Assembly: GCA_038532435.1 (NCBI GenBank)
Contig: JBCBAP010000021.1
Span: 1 to 51,951, forward strand
DNA length: 51,951 nucleotides
Source of the DNA: JBCBAP01 sp038532435
Lineage (GTDB): Bacteria > Pseudomonadota > Alphaproteobacteria > Rhodobacterales > Rhodobacteraceae
Reading direction: 5' to 3'
Both the position numbers and the translations under genes were made by a program. Position 1 is the stretch's first letter. Every line of letters starts with the position of its first letter. The notes beneath the pieces were generated by a model. It saw nothing but the letters and a program-made list of their open reading frames with translations, made no database searches and was not told the origin of the DNA. Shown piece after piece: positions 8,217 to 16,715 of the stretch.

Positions 8217-9626
8217 TCAGGCGCCGTCGGCGACGTCCCCAATCCGGGCGAGGCTCTCTTCCTTTCCCAAAAGCACGAGAACGTCAAAGACGCTCGGCGA
8301 TACTGCGCGGCCCGTCAGTGCGGACCGCAGGGGTTGGAGCACCTTGCCCAGCTTGAGCTCCTCACGTTCGGCGAATGCACGGAGATCAGCTTCCAATTCG
8401 GTCGCCGTCCACGTAACATTTTGCAACCGCTCAGTCAATCTGGCGAGTATACCACGGGATACCGTGGTGATCTGACCCGCCGCCTTCTCGTTCATTTCAA
8501 GGGGGCGGTCAGCGAGGGTAAAGTAAGCGAGATCAATAAGCTCCAGGAAAGTCTTGGCACGCTCTTTGAGGTCGGGCAAAGCCCGCGTCATCACCGCGAG
8601 TTTATCCTCCGCGGGCGGAGGCATCTGTTGCGATGCAATAAAGGCGCGCAGCTCTGTGATCAGCACATCGTCAGGCATCGCACGGATGTGTTGGCCCGAC
8701 AGGTTTTCGAGCTTCGCAAGGTCGAATCGAGCGGCTGATTTCCCGATCCCTTCCAGAGAGAACCACGCCGTTGCCTGCTCCGTCGTGAAGAACTCCGCAT
8801 CGCCATGGGACCAGCCCAGACGGGCGAGGTAGTTGCGCATGGCCTCCGCCGGGACGCCCATGTCGCGATAGGCATCTGCCCCGGGCGCGCCGTGGCGTTT
8901 AGAGAATTTGGCCCCGTCCGGCCCGTGGATCAGCGGCACATGGGCATAGACCGGCAGTTCCCATCCCATGCCCGCGTAGATCAGGCTTTGCCGGGCCGCG
9001 TTGGTCAGGTGATCGTCCCCGCGGATCACGTGGGTGACGCCCATATCGTGATCATCCACCACCACTGCGAGCATGTAGGTCGGTGTCCCGTCCGAGCGGA
9101 GCAGGATCAGATCGTCGAGGGTCTCGTTTTTCCAGGACACTTCCCCCTGGACCACATCGGAGATGGTGGTCTCTCCCTCCCGCGGTGCCTTCAGCCGAAT
9201 GACGGAGGGCGCATCGGGATGGGTCGCGGGATCAGCATTGCGCCATGGGGAGGGGAAGCTGGTGGGCCGACCGTCGGCCTTTGCCGCCTCCCGATAGGCC
9301 GCGATCTCCTCCTGGGTGGAAAAGCAGCGGTAGGCGGTCCCGTTTGCGAGCATCGCCTCCGCGACCTCCGCGTGCCGCGGGGCCCGCTCAAACTGCGAGA
9401 CCGGCGCTCCATCCTGCTCAAGCCCCAGCCAGCCAAGCCCGTCGAGGATGGCCCGGGTCGCTGCATCGGTCGACCGTGCACGGTCCGTGTCCTCGATCCG
9501 CAGCAGAAAGGTGCCTCCGTGGCGGCGCGCGAACAGCCAGTTGAACAGCGCGGTGCGCGCCCCACCGATATGGAGCATTCCCGTTGGGGACGGGGCGAAC
9601 CGGGTCACGACCGGGCGATCATTCAT
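8217..9626 (-). CDS. gltX: Glutamyl-tRNA synthetase
   Basis: Class I synthetase charging tRNA-Glu (and possibly tRNA-Gln in organisms that use GatCAB). The 469-aa protein shows the HIGH-type signature in FAPSPTGMLHIGGARTALFN, LLRIEDTDRARS, VIRGDDHLTNAARQ, and the KMSKS-equivalent KFSKRHGAPG near residue 250. The C-terminal anticodon-binding helices follow. The start at 9626 is 44 bp from the divergent comEC start, so the short space between them must hold both promoters. Confidence 0.96.
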   Translation of the reverse strand: MNDRPVVTRFAPSPTGMLHIGGARTALFNWLFARRHGGTFLLRIEDTDRARSTDAATRAILDGLGWLGLEQDGAPVSQFERAPRHAEVAEAMLANGTAYRCFSTQEEIAAYREAAKADGRPTSFPSPWRNADPATHPDAPSVIRLKAPREGETTISDVVQGEVSWKNETLDDLILLRSDGTPTYMLAVVVDDHDMGVTHVIRGDDHLTNAARQSLIYAGMGWELPVYAHVPLIHGPDGAKFSKRHGAPGADAYRDMGVPAEAMRNYLARLGWSHGDAEFFTTEQATAWFSLEGIGKSAARFDLAKLENLSGQHIRAMPDDVLITELRAFIASQQMPPPAEDKLAVMTRALPDLKERAKTFLELIDLAYFTLADRPLEMNEKAAGQITTVSRGILARLTERLQNVTWTATELEADLRAFAEREELKLGKVLQPLRSALTGRAVSPSVFDVLVLLGKEESLARIGDVADGA

Positions 9627-9670
9627 AACTCGTTAACCTTTTGCAAAGGAGGCTGGCCTAGGGTTGACCG

Positions 9671-11755
9671 GTGTTTAGGACAGTTGCCCATCCTCCGACA
9701 ACCCGCCGGGTGATCGACAGGCTCGATGATGCGGTCTGGTCAGCCCGTCGTCGGCTCGCCCTGTGGATTCCGTTCGTGTTCGGGGCAGGCGCTGCGCTCT
9801 ATTTCGGTTGGTCCGGGGAGCCTGGGGCGGGGCAGCTCTGGGCACTTGCTGCGGCGACCCTGCTCGGTGCAGGGCTGCTTGCATGGACCGGGGGCGCGCG
9901 GCTTGCGGCACTTGCAGTGCCTGTCCTGCTCGGCCTGGGGTTCGTGGATGCGGGCTTCCGCGCGCGCACCGTTGGGGCACCGGTCCTTTCCAGCCAGTTC
10001 GATGGCACGGTCACGGGCCAGATCATTTCGCTCAGCAGGTCGAGCAGCAATCACCCGCGCCTCCTGTTGCGCGCGCCGGTCCTCTACGGCCTCGACGACG
10101 CGCCGCGGCATGTGCGCATCACACTCGTGGAGCGGGCGGGTTTCGGCGACCTTGCCCCCGGCGACTGGGTGATGGCACGGGCCCGGATCGGTCCCCCAGG
10201 AGGGCCGGTCGAACCCGGCGGGTTCGACTTTCGACGCCTCGCCTGGTTCCAGCAGTTGGGCGGCATCGGCTACACGGATCAGCCCGTTCTGCGGTTTCAG
10301 CCCCGTACGCTCGACCCGCCGTCAATTGCGCTCAATCACCTGCGCCACCGGCTCGCTGGTCATATCAGACGGCAGGTGCAGGGGAATGCGGGCGCTTTCG
10401 CCGCGGCGATCCTGACCGGGGATCGTTCCGCCGTCGATCCCGCCGTGACCGAGGATCTGCGGGCCACGAACCTCGCTCATCTGCTCGCGATCTCCGGGTT
10501 GCACATGGGGTTGCTGACCGCGTTCGTGTTTCTTGTGGTGCGGGGAGGGCTGGCGCTGTTGCCGGGTGTCGCCCTGCATCATCCGATCAAGAAGTGGGCT
10601 GCCTGCTCGGCGCTCATGGCAAGCGTCGGCTACCTGGCCCTCTCCGGCGCGAGCGTTGCGACCCAACGCGCCTTCATCATGGCGGCAGTGGCGCTCGTCG
10701 CGATCCTGCTGGACCGCCCGGCCTTGACCCTGCGGTCCGTCGCCATTGCTGCAAGCATCATCATAGCGCTGCGGCCGGAAAGCGTGATCCAGGCCGGCTT
10801 CCACCTTTCCTTCGCAGCGACCGCTGCCCTCGTCGCGGTGTTCGAGGTCCTGCGCGGGTTCGCATGGTGGCGGGACGAGGGACGGGGCTGGGTCTCCCTT
10901 TTGCGGCCCGTTCTCGCGGTCGGGATTACGGCCTTCGTAGCGGGGCTCGCCACAGCACCCTTCGCAGCGTATCATTTCAATGTTGCGACCCAGTACGGGC
11001 TGGTGGCCAACGTGCTCGCTGTACCTCTCATGGGCACGGTGATCATGCCCGCTGGCGTGCTGGCTCTGGTCCTGTCGCCGTTGGGCGTCTCCGATCTGCC
11101 ATTCTGGATCATGGGGCAGGGGATCGCGCTCGTGCTTCACATCGCCAAGACGATCCACGGGTGGGAAGGGGCAACCTGGGGCATCGTGCAGGCCCCTGGC
11201 TTGGTTCTGCCGCTCTCCGCGTTTGGCCTTGCGCTCCTTTGTTTGAACCGCGGTCGGTTGCGCGCCCTCGGTGTGATCCCCTTTTTCGCCGGAGCGCTGA
11301 TCTGGTCGCAGGCGGATCGGCCGGATCTGCTGGTGGGGCCGTCCGGGCGGATCATCGGGGTCATGGGGCCGGAGGGCCGCGCCCTGAGCCGTGCGCGGGG
11401 GCAACGGTTTGTTGCGGAGAGCTGGCTCGAAAACGACGGTGATCTCGCGGGTCAGGAGGAGGCAGGGGACCGGACCGGGTGGCTCTCGGAAAAGAAAGTC
11501 CGCATCGCCGACCTCCCGGACGGTCGGCGCGTGTTCGTTTCCAACGCCCGTTCCCGCGTCCCGCAAGCGCTGCAAACGTGCGCGCCTGACGACATCGCCA
11601 TCATGCCCAACTGGAGCGGCCCGCCGGAGTGGGACTGTATCACGCTGCCAACGGGGCGCGGATCAGGAGCGATCGCGGTCCAAGTCACCGAGGAGGGACT
11701 CGTTCTGACCCGCGCGGAGGATACCCCGCTCCGGCTTTGGTCGGAAGGTCAGTAG
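9671..11755 (+). CDS. comEC: ComEC/Rec2 family DNA-uptake channel protein
   Basis: Polytopic inner-membrane protein of the ComEC/Rec2 family, the channel that moves single-stranded DNA into the cytoplasm during transformation. At 694 aa it has N-terminal membrane segments (SLALWIPFVFGAGAALYFGW-like; DUF4131 region about 60-230) and the Competence domain with ILTGDRSAVDPAV and HLLAISGLHMGLL near residues 250-290. Many hydrophobic helices follow to about residue 560. The last 130 residues are soluble, and no HxHxDH metallo-beta-lactamase motif is seen, so this is the short ComEC form. The start is GTG 9671. Its 3' end overlaps that of convergent lexA by 7 bp. The window has no other competence genes. 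Confidence 0.9.
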   Translation: MFRTVAHPPTTRRVIDRLDDAVWSARRRLALWIPFVFGAGAALYFGWSGEPGAGQLWALAAATLLGAGLLAWTGGARLAALAVPVLLGLGFVDAGFRARTVGAPVLSSQFDGTVTGQIISLSRSSSNHPRLLLRAPVLYGLDDAPRHVRITLVERAGFGDLAPGDWVMARARIGPPGGPVEPGGFDFRRLAWFQQLGGIGYTDQPVLRFQPRTLDPPSIALNHLRHRLAGHIRRQVQGNAGAFAAAILTGDRSAVDPAVTEDLRATNLAHLLAISGLHMGLLTAFVFLVVRGGLALLPGVALHHPIKKWAACSALMASVGYLALSGASVATQRAFIMAAVALVAILLDRPALTLRSVAIAASIIIALRPESVIQAGFHLSFAATAALVAVFEVLRGFAWWRDEGRGWVSLLRPVLAVGITAFVAGLATAPFAAYHFNVATQYGLVANVLAVPLMGTVIMPAGVLALVLSPLGVSDLPFWIMGQGIALVLHIAKTIHGWEGATWGIVQAPGLVLPLSAFGLALLCLNRGRLRALGVIPFFAGALIWSQADRPDLLVGPSGRIIGVMGPEGRALSRARGQRFVAESWLENDGDLAGQEEAGDRTGWLSEKKVRIADLPDGRRVFVSNARSRVPQALQTCAPDDIAIMPNWSGPPEWDCITLPTGRGSGAIAVQVTEEGLVLTRAEDTPLRLWSEGQ

Positions 11756-12435
11756 GTGCGGATCAGGCCGACCAGCTTGCCCTGTACCTGTACCTGATCA
11801 GAGCGGTAGATCCGCGTCTCATAAGCCGGGTTTGCAGCCTCAAGCGCAACGGCATTCCCCTGCTTTCTCAGACGTTTGAGCGTTGCTTCCTCATCCTCGA
11901 TGAGAGCGACGACAATGTCCCCATTGTCCGCATCGTCCTGTTCCTTGATCACGACGATATCGCCGCTTTGGATGCCCGCATCCTTCATGGAGTCGCCCTT
12001 CACCTCGAGCGCATAATGCTTGCCACCCCGGGCGATCATGCCATCGGGTACGGCGACCTGATGGGACACTTCGGAGATTGCAGCGATCGGGGTACCGGCG
12101 GCGATGCGTCCCATAAGCGGCAGGCTTTGCGCGGCGAGGGTCACCGGTGCCGCATCACGGGGCATTGTGTCGGCAGCACCCCCCTGTAGAACTGTCGGGC
12201 GGAAGCCGCCGGGCGCGCTCTCGTCGGGCATCCGCACGATCTCGATGGCGCGGGCGCGGTGGGCGAGCCTTCGGATGAACCCACGCTCCTCGAGCGCCGT
12301 AATGAGGCGGTGGATGCCGGATTTGGACCGAAGATCCAACGCTTCCTTCATTTCATCGAAGGACGGAGAGACACCATCGCGTTGCACGCGCGAATGGATG
12401 AAGTTTAACAAATCCAGTTGCTTGCGTGTAAGCAT
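11749..12435 (-). CDS. lexA: LexA SOS repressor
   Basis: Transcriptional repressor of the SOS response that cleaves itself when RecA filaments form. From ATG 12435 it is 228 aa. The N-terminal winged helix (MLTRKQLDLLNFIHSR; recognition helix around SKSGIHRLITALEERGFI) is followed by the S24 peptidase domain. That domain shows the Ala-Gly cleavage site in GRIAAGTPIAA (about residue 113), the catalytic Ser in EVKGDSMKDAGI (about 149) and the catalytic Lys in EEATLKRL (about 187). An upstream in-frame extension to 12537 is not conserved. A GTTC-N7-GTTC box 44 bp upstream indicates autoregulation. It follows the moeA end on the same strand but has its own promoter region. Confidence 0.97.
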   Translation of the reverse strand: MLTRKQLDLLNFIHSRVQRDGVSPSFDEMKEALDLRSKSGIHRLITALEERGFIRRLAHRARAIEIVRMPDESAPGGFRPTVLQGGAADTMPRDAAPVTLAAQSLPLMGRIAAGTPIAAISEVSHQVAVPDGMIARGGKHYALEVKGDSMKDAGIQSGDIVVIKEQDDADNGDIVVALIEDEEATLKRLRKQGNAVALEAANPAYETRIYRSDQVQVQGKLVGLIRTY

Positions 12436-12478
12436 CGGGTGTCCCTCGTTTCGCTTTTGTAACGGTTTGTCCACACAA

Positions 12479-12493
12479 GTTCTACAAAAGTTC
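12479..12493 (-). promoter_or_regulatory. LexA operator (alphaproteobacterial SOS box)
   Basis: The plus strand reads GTTC, seven bases (TACAAAA), then GTTC. This exactly fits the direct-repeat operator GTTC-N7-GTTC known for alphaproteobacterial LexA, which is unlike the palindromic CTGT-N8-ACAG of gammaproteobacteria. It lies 44 bp upstream of the lexA start, in a locally AT-richer region suitable for a promoter. Inference: LexA represses its own gene here. Confidence 0.88.
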
Positions 12494-12546
12494 TTGTTTT
12501 GTGTCAACTCCTTGAGGGTGACATCCCGGTGAAGCACCGCATTCCG

Positions 12547-13722
12547 TCAAAGGCGGATGATTTCCACGCTGTCTCCCGCGTTGCGAACGCCATCGCCGAT
12601 CGGGCGGATGGTGAGCGCGTTGGCGCGGCTCAGAACGCTGAGGAGGGAACTGTCCTGCCGCGGCAGAACCTCGACCTGAGCGGCGGCACCGTCGCCGTGC
12701 AGGACGGAGCGCATATAGTGTTCGCGAGGGCCATTTGCCGTAAGCGGCGCGGCGAGCGTGGCCTGTTCCCGCGTCCTTTCCTGGATCGGCAGGTCGAAGA
12801 AGCCGGCAAGTGCGGGCGTCACGAAGATCTCTCCACACACCATGGCGGAGACCGGATTGCCGGGAAGCCCGATCATCGGTGTACCCCGAAAACGCCCGGC
12901 CATCAGCGGTTTACCCGGTCTCATGGCAATCTTGTAGAAGGCAAGGTCGAGATCCGGCACGTCCTTGACGAGGTCATGATCGCCGACGGAGGCTCCGCCG
13001 AGTGTGATGATAAGGTCCGCATTCTCTGCCAAAGCGAAGGTGGCCGTGAGCGGATCCAGCCGGTCAGGTGCGATGGGCAGGATGCGCGGCTCCCCGCCAG
13101 CGCGGATGATCTGTGCCGCAAGACCGTAGCTGTTCGAGCTCACGATCTGGTCCGGTCCGATAGGCGCCCCGGGGGGTACCAATTCGTCGCCGGTGGGGAT
13201 GAGGGCGACGACAGGTTTGCGATGGACGGGCAGGGTGCCATGTCCCATCGCGGCGAGAAGCGCGAGGGCAGCAGGTGAAAGAGGGCCGCGATGGCCGAGC
13301 CCGTCCCCTTCGACGAAGTCCGCGCCGGCTGGGCGAATGTTCGTGCCCAGTCCAACATCGCCCCGGACGGTGACGCTGTCGCCCGTTCGGTCGACATCTT
13401 CCTGGATGACGACATGGTCGGCACCCTCCGGCACGGGTGCGCCGGTGAAGATCTGCACGCAGGTGCCCGGTCTCACATCACCGGCAAAACCATGCCCCGC
13501 CGCGGCCTCGCCGATCACGTGCAGCACCGCGCCCGCCGAAACGTCGCTCCCGCGCATGGCATACCCGTCCATGGCGGAGGCTGAGAAAGGCGGCTGGGTG
13601 CGGGTCGCCCTAAGATTTTGTGACAGAACCCGGCCCAGAGCCTCGTGGATCGGCACGATTTCGGTGGATGTCGGGGAGATGAGCGGGCGCAGATGCTCAA
13701 GCGCCTCCCCGACGCTGATCAT
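12547..13722 (-). CDS. moeA: Molybdopterin molybdenumtransferase MoeA
   Basis: Inserts molybdate into adenylylated molybdopterin, the last step of Mo-cofactor synthesis. The 391-aa protein has the expected four-domain signature: PPFSASAMDGYAMR near residue 43, EGADHVVIQEDVDR, VALIPTGDELVPPGAPIG, DLIITLGGASVGDHDLVKD, and GLPGNPVSAMVC. A C-terminal MoeA_C beta domain follows. The start overlaps the moaC stop by 4 bp (ATGA), so both Mo-cofactor genes are cotranscribed at the end of the trpGDC run. The 111-bp gap to lexA contains the SOS box. Confidence 0.96.
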   Translation of the reverse strand: MISVGEALEHLRPLISPTSTEIVPIHEALGRVLSQNLRATRTQPPFSASAMDGYAMRGSDVSAGAVLHVIGEAAAGHGFAGDVRPGTCVQIFTGAPVPEGADHVVIQEDVDRTGDSVTVRGDVGLGTNIRPAGADFVEGDGLGHRGPLSPAALALLAAMGHGTLPVHRKPVVALIPTGDELVPPGAPIGPDQIVSSNSYGLAAQIIRAGGEPRILPIAPDRLDPLTATFALAENADLIITLGGASVGDHDLVKDVPDLDLAFYKIAMRPGKPLMAGRFRGTPMIGLPGNPVSAMVCGEIFVTPALAGFFDLPIQERTREQATLAAPLTANGPREHYMRSVLHGDGAAAQVEVLPRQDSSLLSVLSRANALTIRPIGDGVRNAGDSVEIIRL

Positions 13723-14192
13723 TCCGCGGCCTCGAACCGTCCGCTCTTACCCCCGTCCTTGAGGACGAGACGGATCTCTCCGATCTCCATGTTTTTGTCG
13801 ACCGCCTTGACCATGTCGTAGACGGTCAGCGCTGCGGCGGAGACGGCGGTGAGCGCCTCCATCTCGACCCCGGTCTGGCCGGTCGTCTTCACGGTCGCCT
13901 CGATCTCTACGGTCGTGTCGGTCGTCTCAAGCTCCACGGCGACCTTGGAGAGGGCGAGCGGGTGGCAGAGCGGGATCAGATCCGACGTCCGCTTCGCCGC
14001 CATGATACCCGCGAGCCGGGCAACGCCGAGGACATCGCCCTTCTTCGCCGACCCCTCCCGGATCATCGCGGCGGTTTCGGTGCGCATGGTGATCCGGCCC
14101 CGGGCGACCGCGACGCGGTGAGTGACGTCCTTGGCCGACACATCGACCATGTGGGCTGCCCCGGCCTCATCGAAATGGGTCAAGCCGCTCAC
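13719..14192 (-). CDS. moaC: Cyclic pyranopterin monophosphate synthase MoaC
   Basis: Converts the MoaA product 3',8-cyclo-GTP into cyclic pyranopterin monophosphate. The 157-aa protein matches the family in length and motifs: LTHFDEAGAAHMVDVSAKD at the N terminus, KRTSDLIPLCHPLALSKV with the conserved His-Pro, and TGVEMEALTAVSAAALTVYDM and KAVDKNMEI toward the end. It overlaps trpC upstream and moeA downstream by 4 bp each. Grouping with tryptophan genes is a recurring Rhodobacterales arrangement and does not imply a shared pathway. Confidence 0.97.
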   Translation of the reverse strand: MSGLTHFDEAGAAHMVDVSAKDVTHRVAVARGRITMRTETAAMIREGSAKKGDVLGVARLAGIMAAKRTSDLIPLCHPLALSKVAVELETTDTTVEIEATVKTTGQTGVEMEALTAVSAAALTVYDMVKAVDKNMEIGEIRLVLKDGGKSGRFEAAE

Positions 14193-14989
14193 GCTGCCGC
14201 ACCGGTCAGAAGGGTGCGTGTGGCCGCCTCGATATCGTCCTGCCGCATCAGGCTTTCGCCGACGAGGAAGCTGCGCGCCCCTGCCTGCTCAAGACGCATG
14301 AGATCGGAATGAAGGAAGATACCGGATTCAGCGATCACGATGCGTTCCCGGGGAACTCGGCCCGCGAGTTCCTCGGTCGTCTCCAGGCGGGTTTCGAACG
14401 TGCGCAGGTCACGGTTGTTGATCCCGATGAGCGGGGATTCCAGCTCGAGGGCCCGGTCAAGCTCCACCCCGTCATGAACCTCGATGAGGGCGTCCATGCG
14501 GTGCGCCTTGGCCGCGGCCTCGAGCTCCCGGGCCTGCGCGTCGGACACGCTTGCCATGATGATCAGGATGCAGTCAGCGCCGAGCGCGCGGGCCTCGGCG
14601 ACCTGCCAGGGGTCGTACATGAAATCCTTGCGCAGCACCGGCAGGTCCACCGCCTCGCGGGCCTGCACCAGGTACTCCTCGTGGCCTTGGAAAGAGGGGC
14701 CGTCGGTGAGGACCGAGAGACAAGAGGCACCACCGCTCTCGTAGGCATGGGCAATCGCCCGGGGGCGGAAATCCTCCCGGATGAGGCCCTTGGAGGGGCT
14801 TGCCTTCTTCACCTCGGCGATGAGCCCGTAGCGCCCGTCTGCCTCCGCCGCGCGCAGGGCATCGGCGAAGCCACGGACCGGCGGAGCCGACCAGGCGTCG
14901 GTTTCGATCTCACCGAGAGGTTTCGCGGCCTTGCGCGCAGCGATTTCCTCCAGCTTGTAGGCCTTGATCCGTTCCAGCGCGTTGGTCAT
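14189..14989 (-). CDS. trpC: Indole-3-glycerol phosphate synthase
   Basis: Ring closure of CdRP to indole-3-glycerol phosphate in tryptophan synthesis. The 266-aa TIM barrel is a stand-alone TrpC with no TrpF domain. Motifs seen are IAEVKKASPSKGLIRE (with the catalytic Lys), VLRKDFMYDPWQVAEARALG, ALIEVHDGVELDRALEL, IGINNRDLRTFET, and IVIAESGI. It overlaps trpD by 4 bp at its start and moaC by 4 bp at its end. Confidence 0.97.
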   Translation of the reverse strand: MTNALERIKAYKLEEIAARKAAKPLGEIETDAWSAPPVRGFADALRAAEADGRYGLIAEVKKASPSKGLIREDFRPRAIAHAYESGGASCLSVLTDGPSFQGHEEYLVQAREAVDLPVLRKDFMYDPWQVAEARALGADCILIIMASVSDAQARELEAAAKAHRMDALIEVHDGVELDRALELESPLIGINNRDLRTFETRLETTEELAGRVPRERIVIAESGIFLHSDLMRLEQAGARSFLVGESLMRQDDIEAATRTLLTGAAA

Positions 14990-16008
14990 GCGGCACCCTC
15001 CTGCGTGACCCGGGCGAGGGCCGTCACCTTGTCCCGAGCGGCACCGCTGTCGATGCTTTCGGCGGCCATCGCGACGCCGTCCGCGTGTGTGTCCACCCGA
15101 TCCGCGATACGCAGGGCGGCAGCGGCGTTCAGCAGGACGGCGTCGCGGTACGCACCGCTCGCCCCGTCGAGGAAGGCTGCGAACGCCTTGCCGTTCTCCT
15201 CGGGCGATCCGCCGAGGATGCTTTCGAACGGATGGACGGGCAGGCCCGCATCCTCAGGATGAAACTCGAATTCCTCAACCCCGTTCGGTCCGAGTGCCGC
15301 GACATAGCTGACCCCGGCGATGGAAAGCTCGTCGGTCCCGTCGCCACCATGGACGAGCCACGCAGCCTCCGATCCGAGGGCGCCGAGCGTCTCGGCCATC
15401 GGCCGAATCATTGCCCGTGAAAAGGCACCTGTCAGTTGACGTTTTACGCCAGCCGGGTTGGTCAACGGCCCCAAAATGTTGAAAATTGTCCGCGTTCCGA
15501 GCTCCTGCCGCGCGGGCATCACATGCTTGGTTGCCGGGTGGTGCATCGGCGCCATCATGAACGCGATCCCGACCTCGGCGAGAGCCCGTTCCACCACGTC
15601 CGGCCCGACCATCACGTTGATCCCCATTTGACCGAGCGCGTCGGCGGCTCCGGACTTGGAGGAGAGGTTACGGTTGCCGTGCTTGGCCACGGGCACGCCC
15701 GCCCCGGCGACAACAAAAGCGGTCGCAGTTGAGATGTTTAGCGTGCCCTTGCCGTCCCCGCCGGTGCCCACGATGTCGATGGCATCCGCGGGGCCCGACA
15801 CGGCGGCGCACTTCGCGCGCATCACGGCGGCGGCGGCGGCGAACTCGTCCACGCTTTCCCCGCGGGTGCGGAGCGTCATCAGGAAACCGCCGATCTGGTG
15901 GGGCGTCGCCTCGCCCTCCATGATGGAGGTGAAGGCCGCTTCGGCCTCCGCCCGGGAGAGGGGAGCTTCGGCGGCCCTGCCGATCAGGGCCTTGAGTGTG
16001 TCAGACAT
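14986..16008 (-). CDS. trpD: Anthranilate phosphoribosyltransferase
   Basis: Adds the phosphoribosyl group of PRPP to anthranilate. At 340 aa it has the family length, with the PRPP-binding motif DIVGTGGDGKGTLNISTATA near residue 78. Other conserved blocks are VAKHGNRNLSSKSGAADALG, MAPMHHPATKHVMPARQELG, RTIFNILGPLTNP, and VHGGDGTDELSI. The start lies within the trpG 3' end (8-bp overlap) and the stop overlaps trpC by 4 bp, so trpG-trpD-trpC are translationally linked. Confidence 0.97.
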   Translation of the reverse strand: MSDTLKALIGRAAEAPLSRAEAEAAFTSIMEGEATPHQIGGFLMTLRTRGESVDEFAAAAAVMRAKCAAVSGPADAIDIVGTGGDGKGTLNISTATAFVVAGAGVPVAKHGNRNLSSKSGAADALGQMGINVMVGPDVVERALAEVGIAFMMAPMHHPATKHVMPARQELGTRTIFNILGPLTNPAGVKRQLTGAFSRAMIRPMAETLGALGSEAAWLVHGGDGTDELSIAGVSYVAALGPNGVEEFEFHPEDAGLPVHPFESILGGSPEENGKAFAAFLDGASGAYRDAVLLNAAAALRIADRVDTHADGVAMAAESIDSGAARDKVTALARVTQEGAA

Positions 16009-16585
16009 GGGCGGGGGCGGCCAACTTCAGGAAATTGTTGAGCATTTCGTGTCCGTGTTCGGACGCGATGGACTCGGGATGGAACTGTACACCGTGGATT
16101 GGAAGCGTCCGGTGGCTCAATCCCATGATCGTGCCATCCTCCACCTCGGCGGTGATTTCGAGTGTCTCGGGAAGGCTCGCGCGGTCCACACTCAGCGAAT
16201 GATAGCGCGTCGCGGTCAGCGGGCTCGGGATGCCGGCAAAGACGCTTTGCCCTCCATGGGTGATTGTGCCCATCTTCCCGTGCATGATCTGCGCGGCTCC
16301 ACCGACGGTGCCTCCGAAGGCCTGCCCGATGGTCTGCAATCCCAGACAAACACCGAAGAGAGGGGTCTCGGTCTCCGCCGCCGCCGCGGTCAGCGCCAGG
16401 CAAATGCCCGCATCGTCCGGGGTGCCCGGACCGGGGCTCAGCACGATGGCTTCGGGACGCATCGCCATGGCCTCCTGCACGTTGATCTCGTCATTTCGAC
16501 GGACCGCCACATCAGCGCCCAATTCTCCGAGATAATGAACTAGGTTGTATGTGAAGCTGTCGTAGTTATCGATCAGCAGAAGCAT
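16001..16585 (-). CDS. trpG: Anthranilate synthase glutamine amidotransferase component
   Basis: Supplies ammonia from glutamine to TrpE. From ATG 16585 the product is 194 aa. It shows the class I amidotransferase triad: the nucleophile in FGVCLGLQTIGQAFGG, and His and Glu in HGVQFHPESIASEHG. The N terminus MLLLIDNYDSFTYNL is typical of TrpG/PabA. The much longer open frame upstream is the antisense of the neighbouring deacetylase gene. It heads the trpG-trpD-trpC-moaC-moeA run, with 130 bp to the divergent gene. trpE lies about 3 kb away, separated by two unrelated genes. Confidence 0.96.
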   Translation of the reverse strand: MLLLIDNYDSFTYNLVHYLGELGADVAVRRNDEINVQEAMAMRPEAIVLSPGPGTPDDAGICLALTAAAAETETPLFGVCLGLQTIGQAFGGTVGGAAQIMHGKMGTITHGGQSVFAGIPSPLTATRYHSLSVDRASLPETLEITAEVEDGTIMGLSHRTLPIHGVQFHPESIASEHGHEMLNNFLKLAAPAHV

Positions 16586-16715
16586 TCTATCGCCTTCCTC
16601 CCGCCCGGGAGCTGCAAGCGCAGGCTTCCATGGGGCTTGTTCCGGGTATACATGGGGGGAGTTTGGGGGCGGGGTCAAGGGACCTCGAAGCCTTGCCAGA
16701 GGCAGGAGAAAACGA
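16586..16715. promoter_or_regulatory. Divergent promoter region trpG / yibQ-like gene
   Basis: This 130-bp space between two divergent starts must contain the promoters of the trpG-moeA run and of the deacetylase gene. I see no tryptophan-rich leader peptide followed by alternative hairpins here, so there is no visible attenuator for trpGDC. GGCAGGAGA at 16701-16709 is a plausible ribosome-binding site for the plus-strand gene. Confidence 0.45.

Noticed and set aside
6857..8356. A 499-codon open frame on the plus strand opposite gltA
   Set aside because: Antisense shadow of citrate synthase, with no start context and no recognisable domain.
16586..16715. Tryptophan attenuator upstream of trpG
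   Set aside because: No short peptide with consecutive Trp codons and no competing hairpins are visible.
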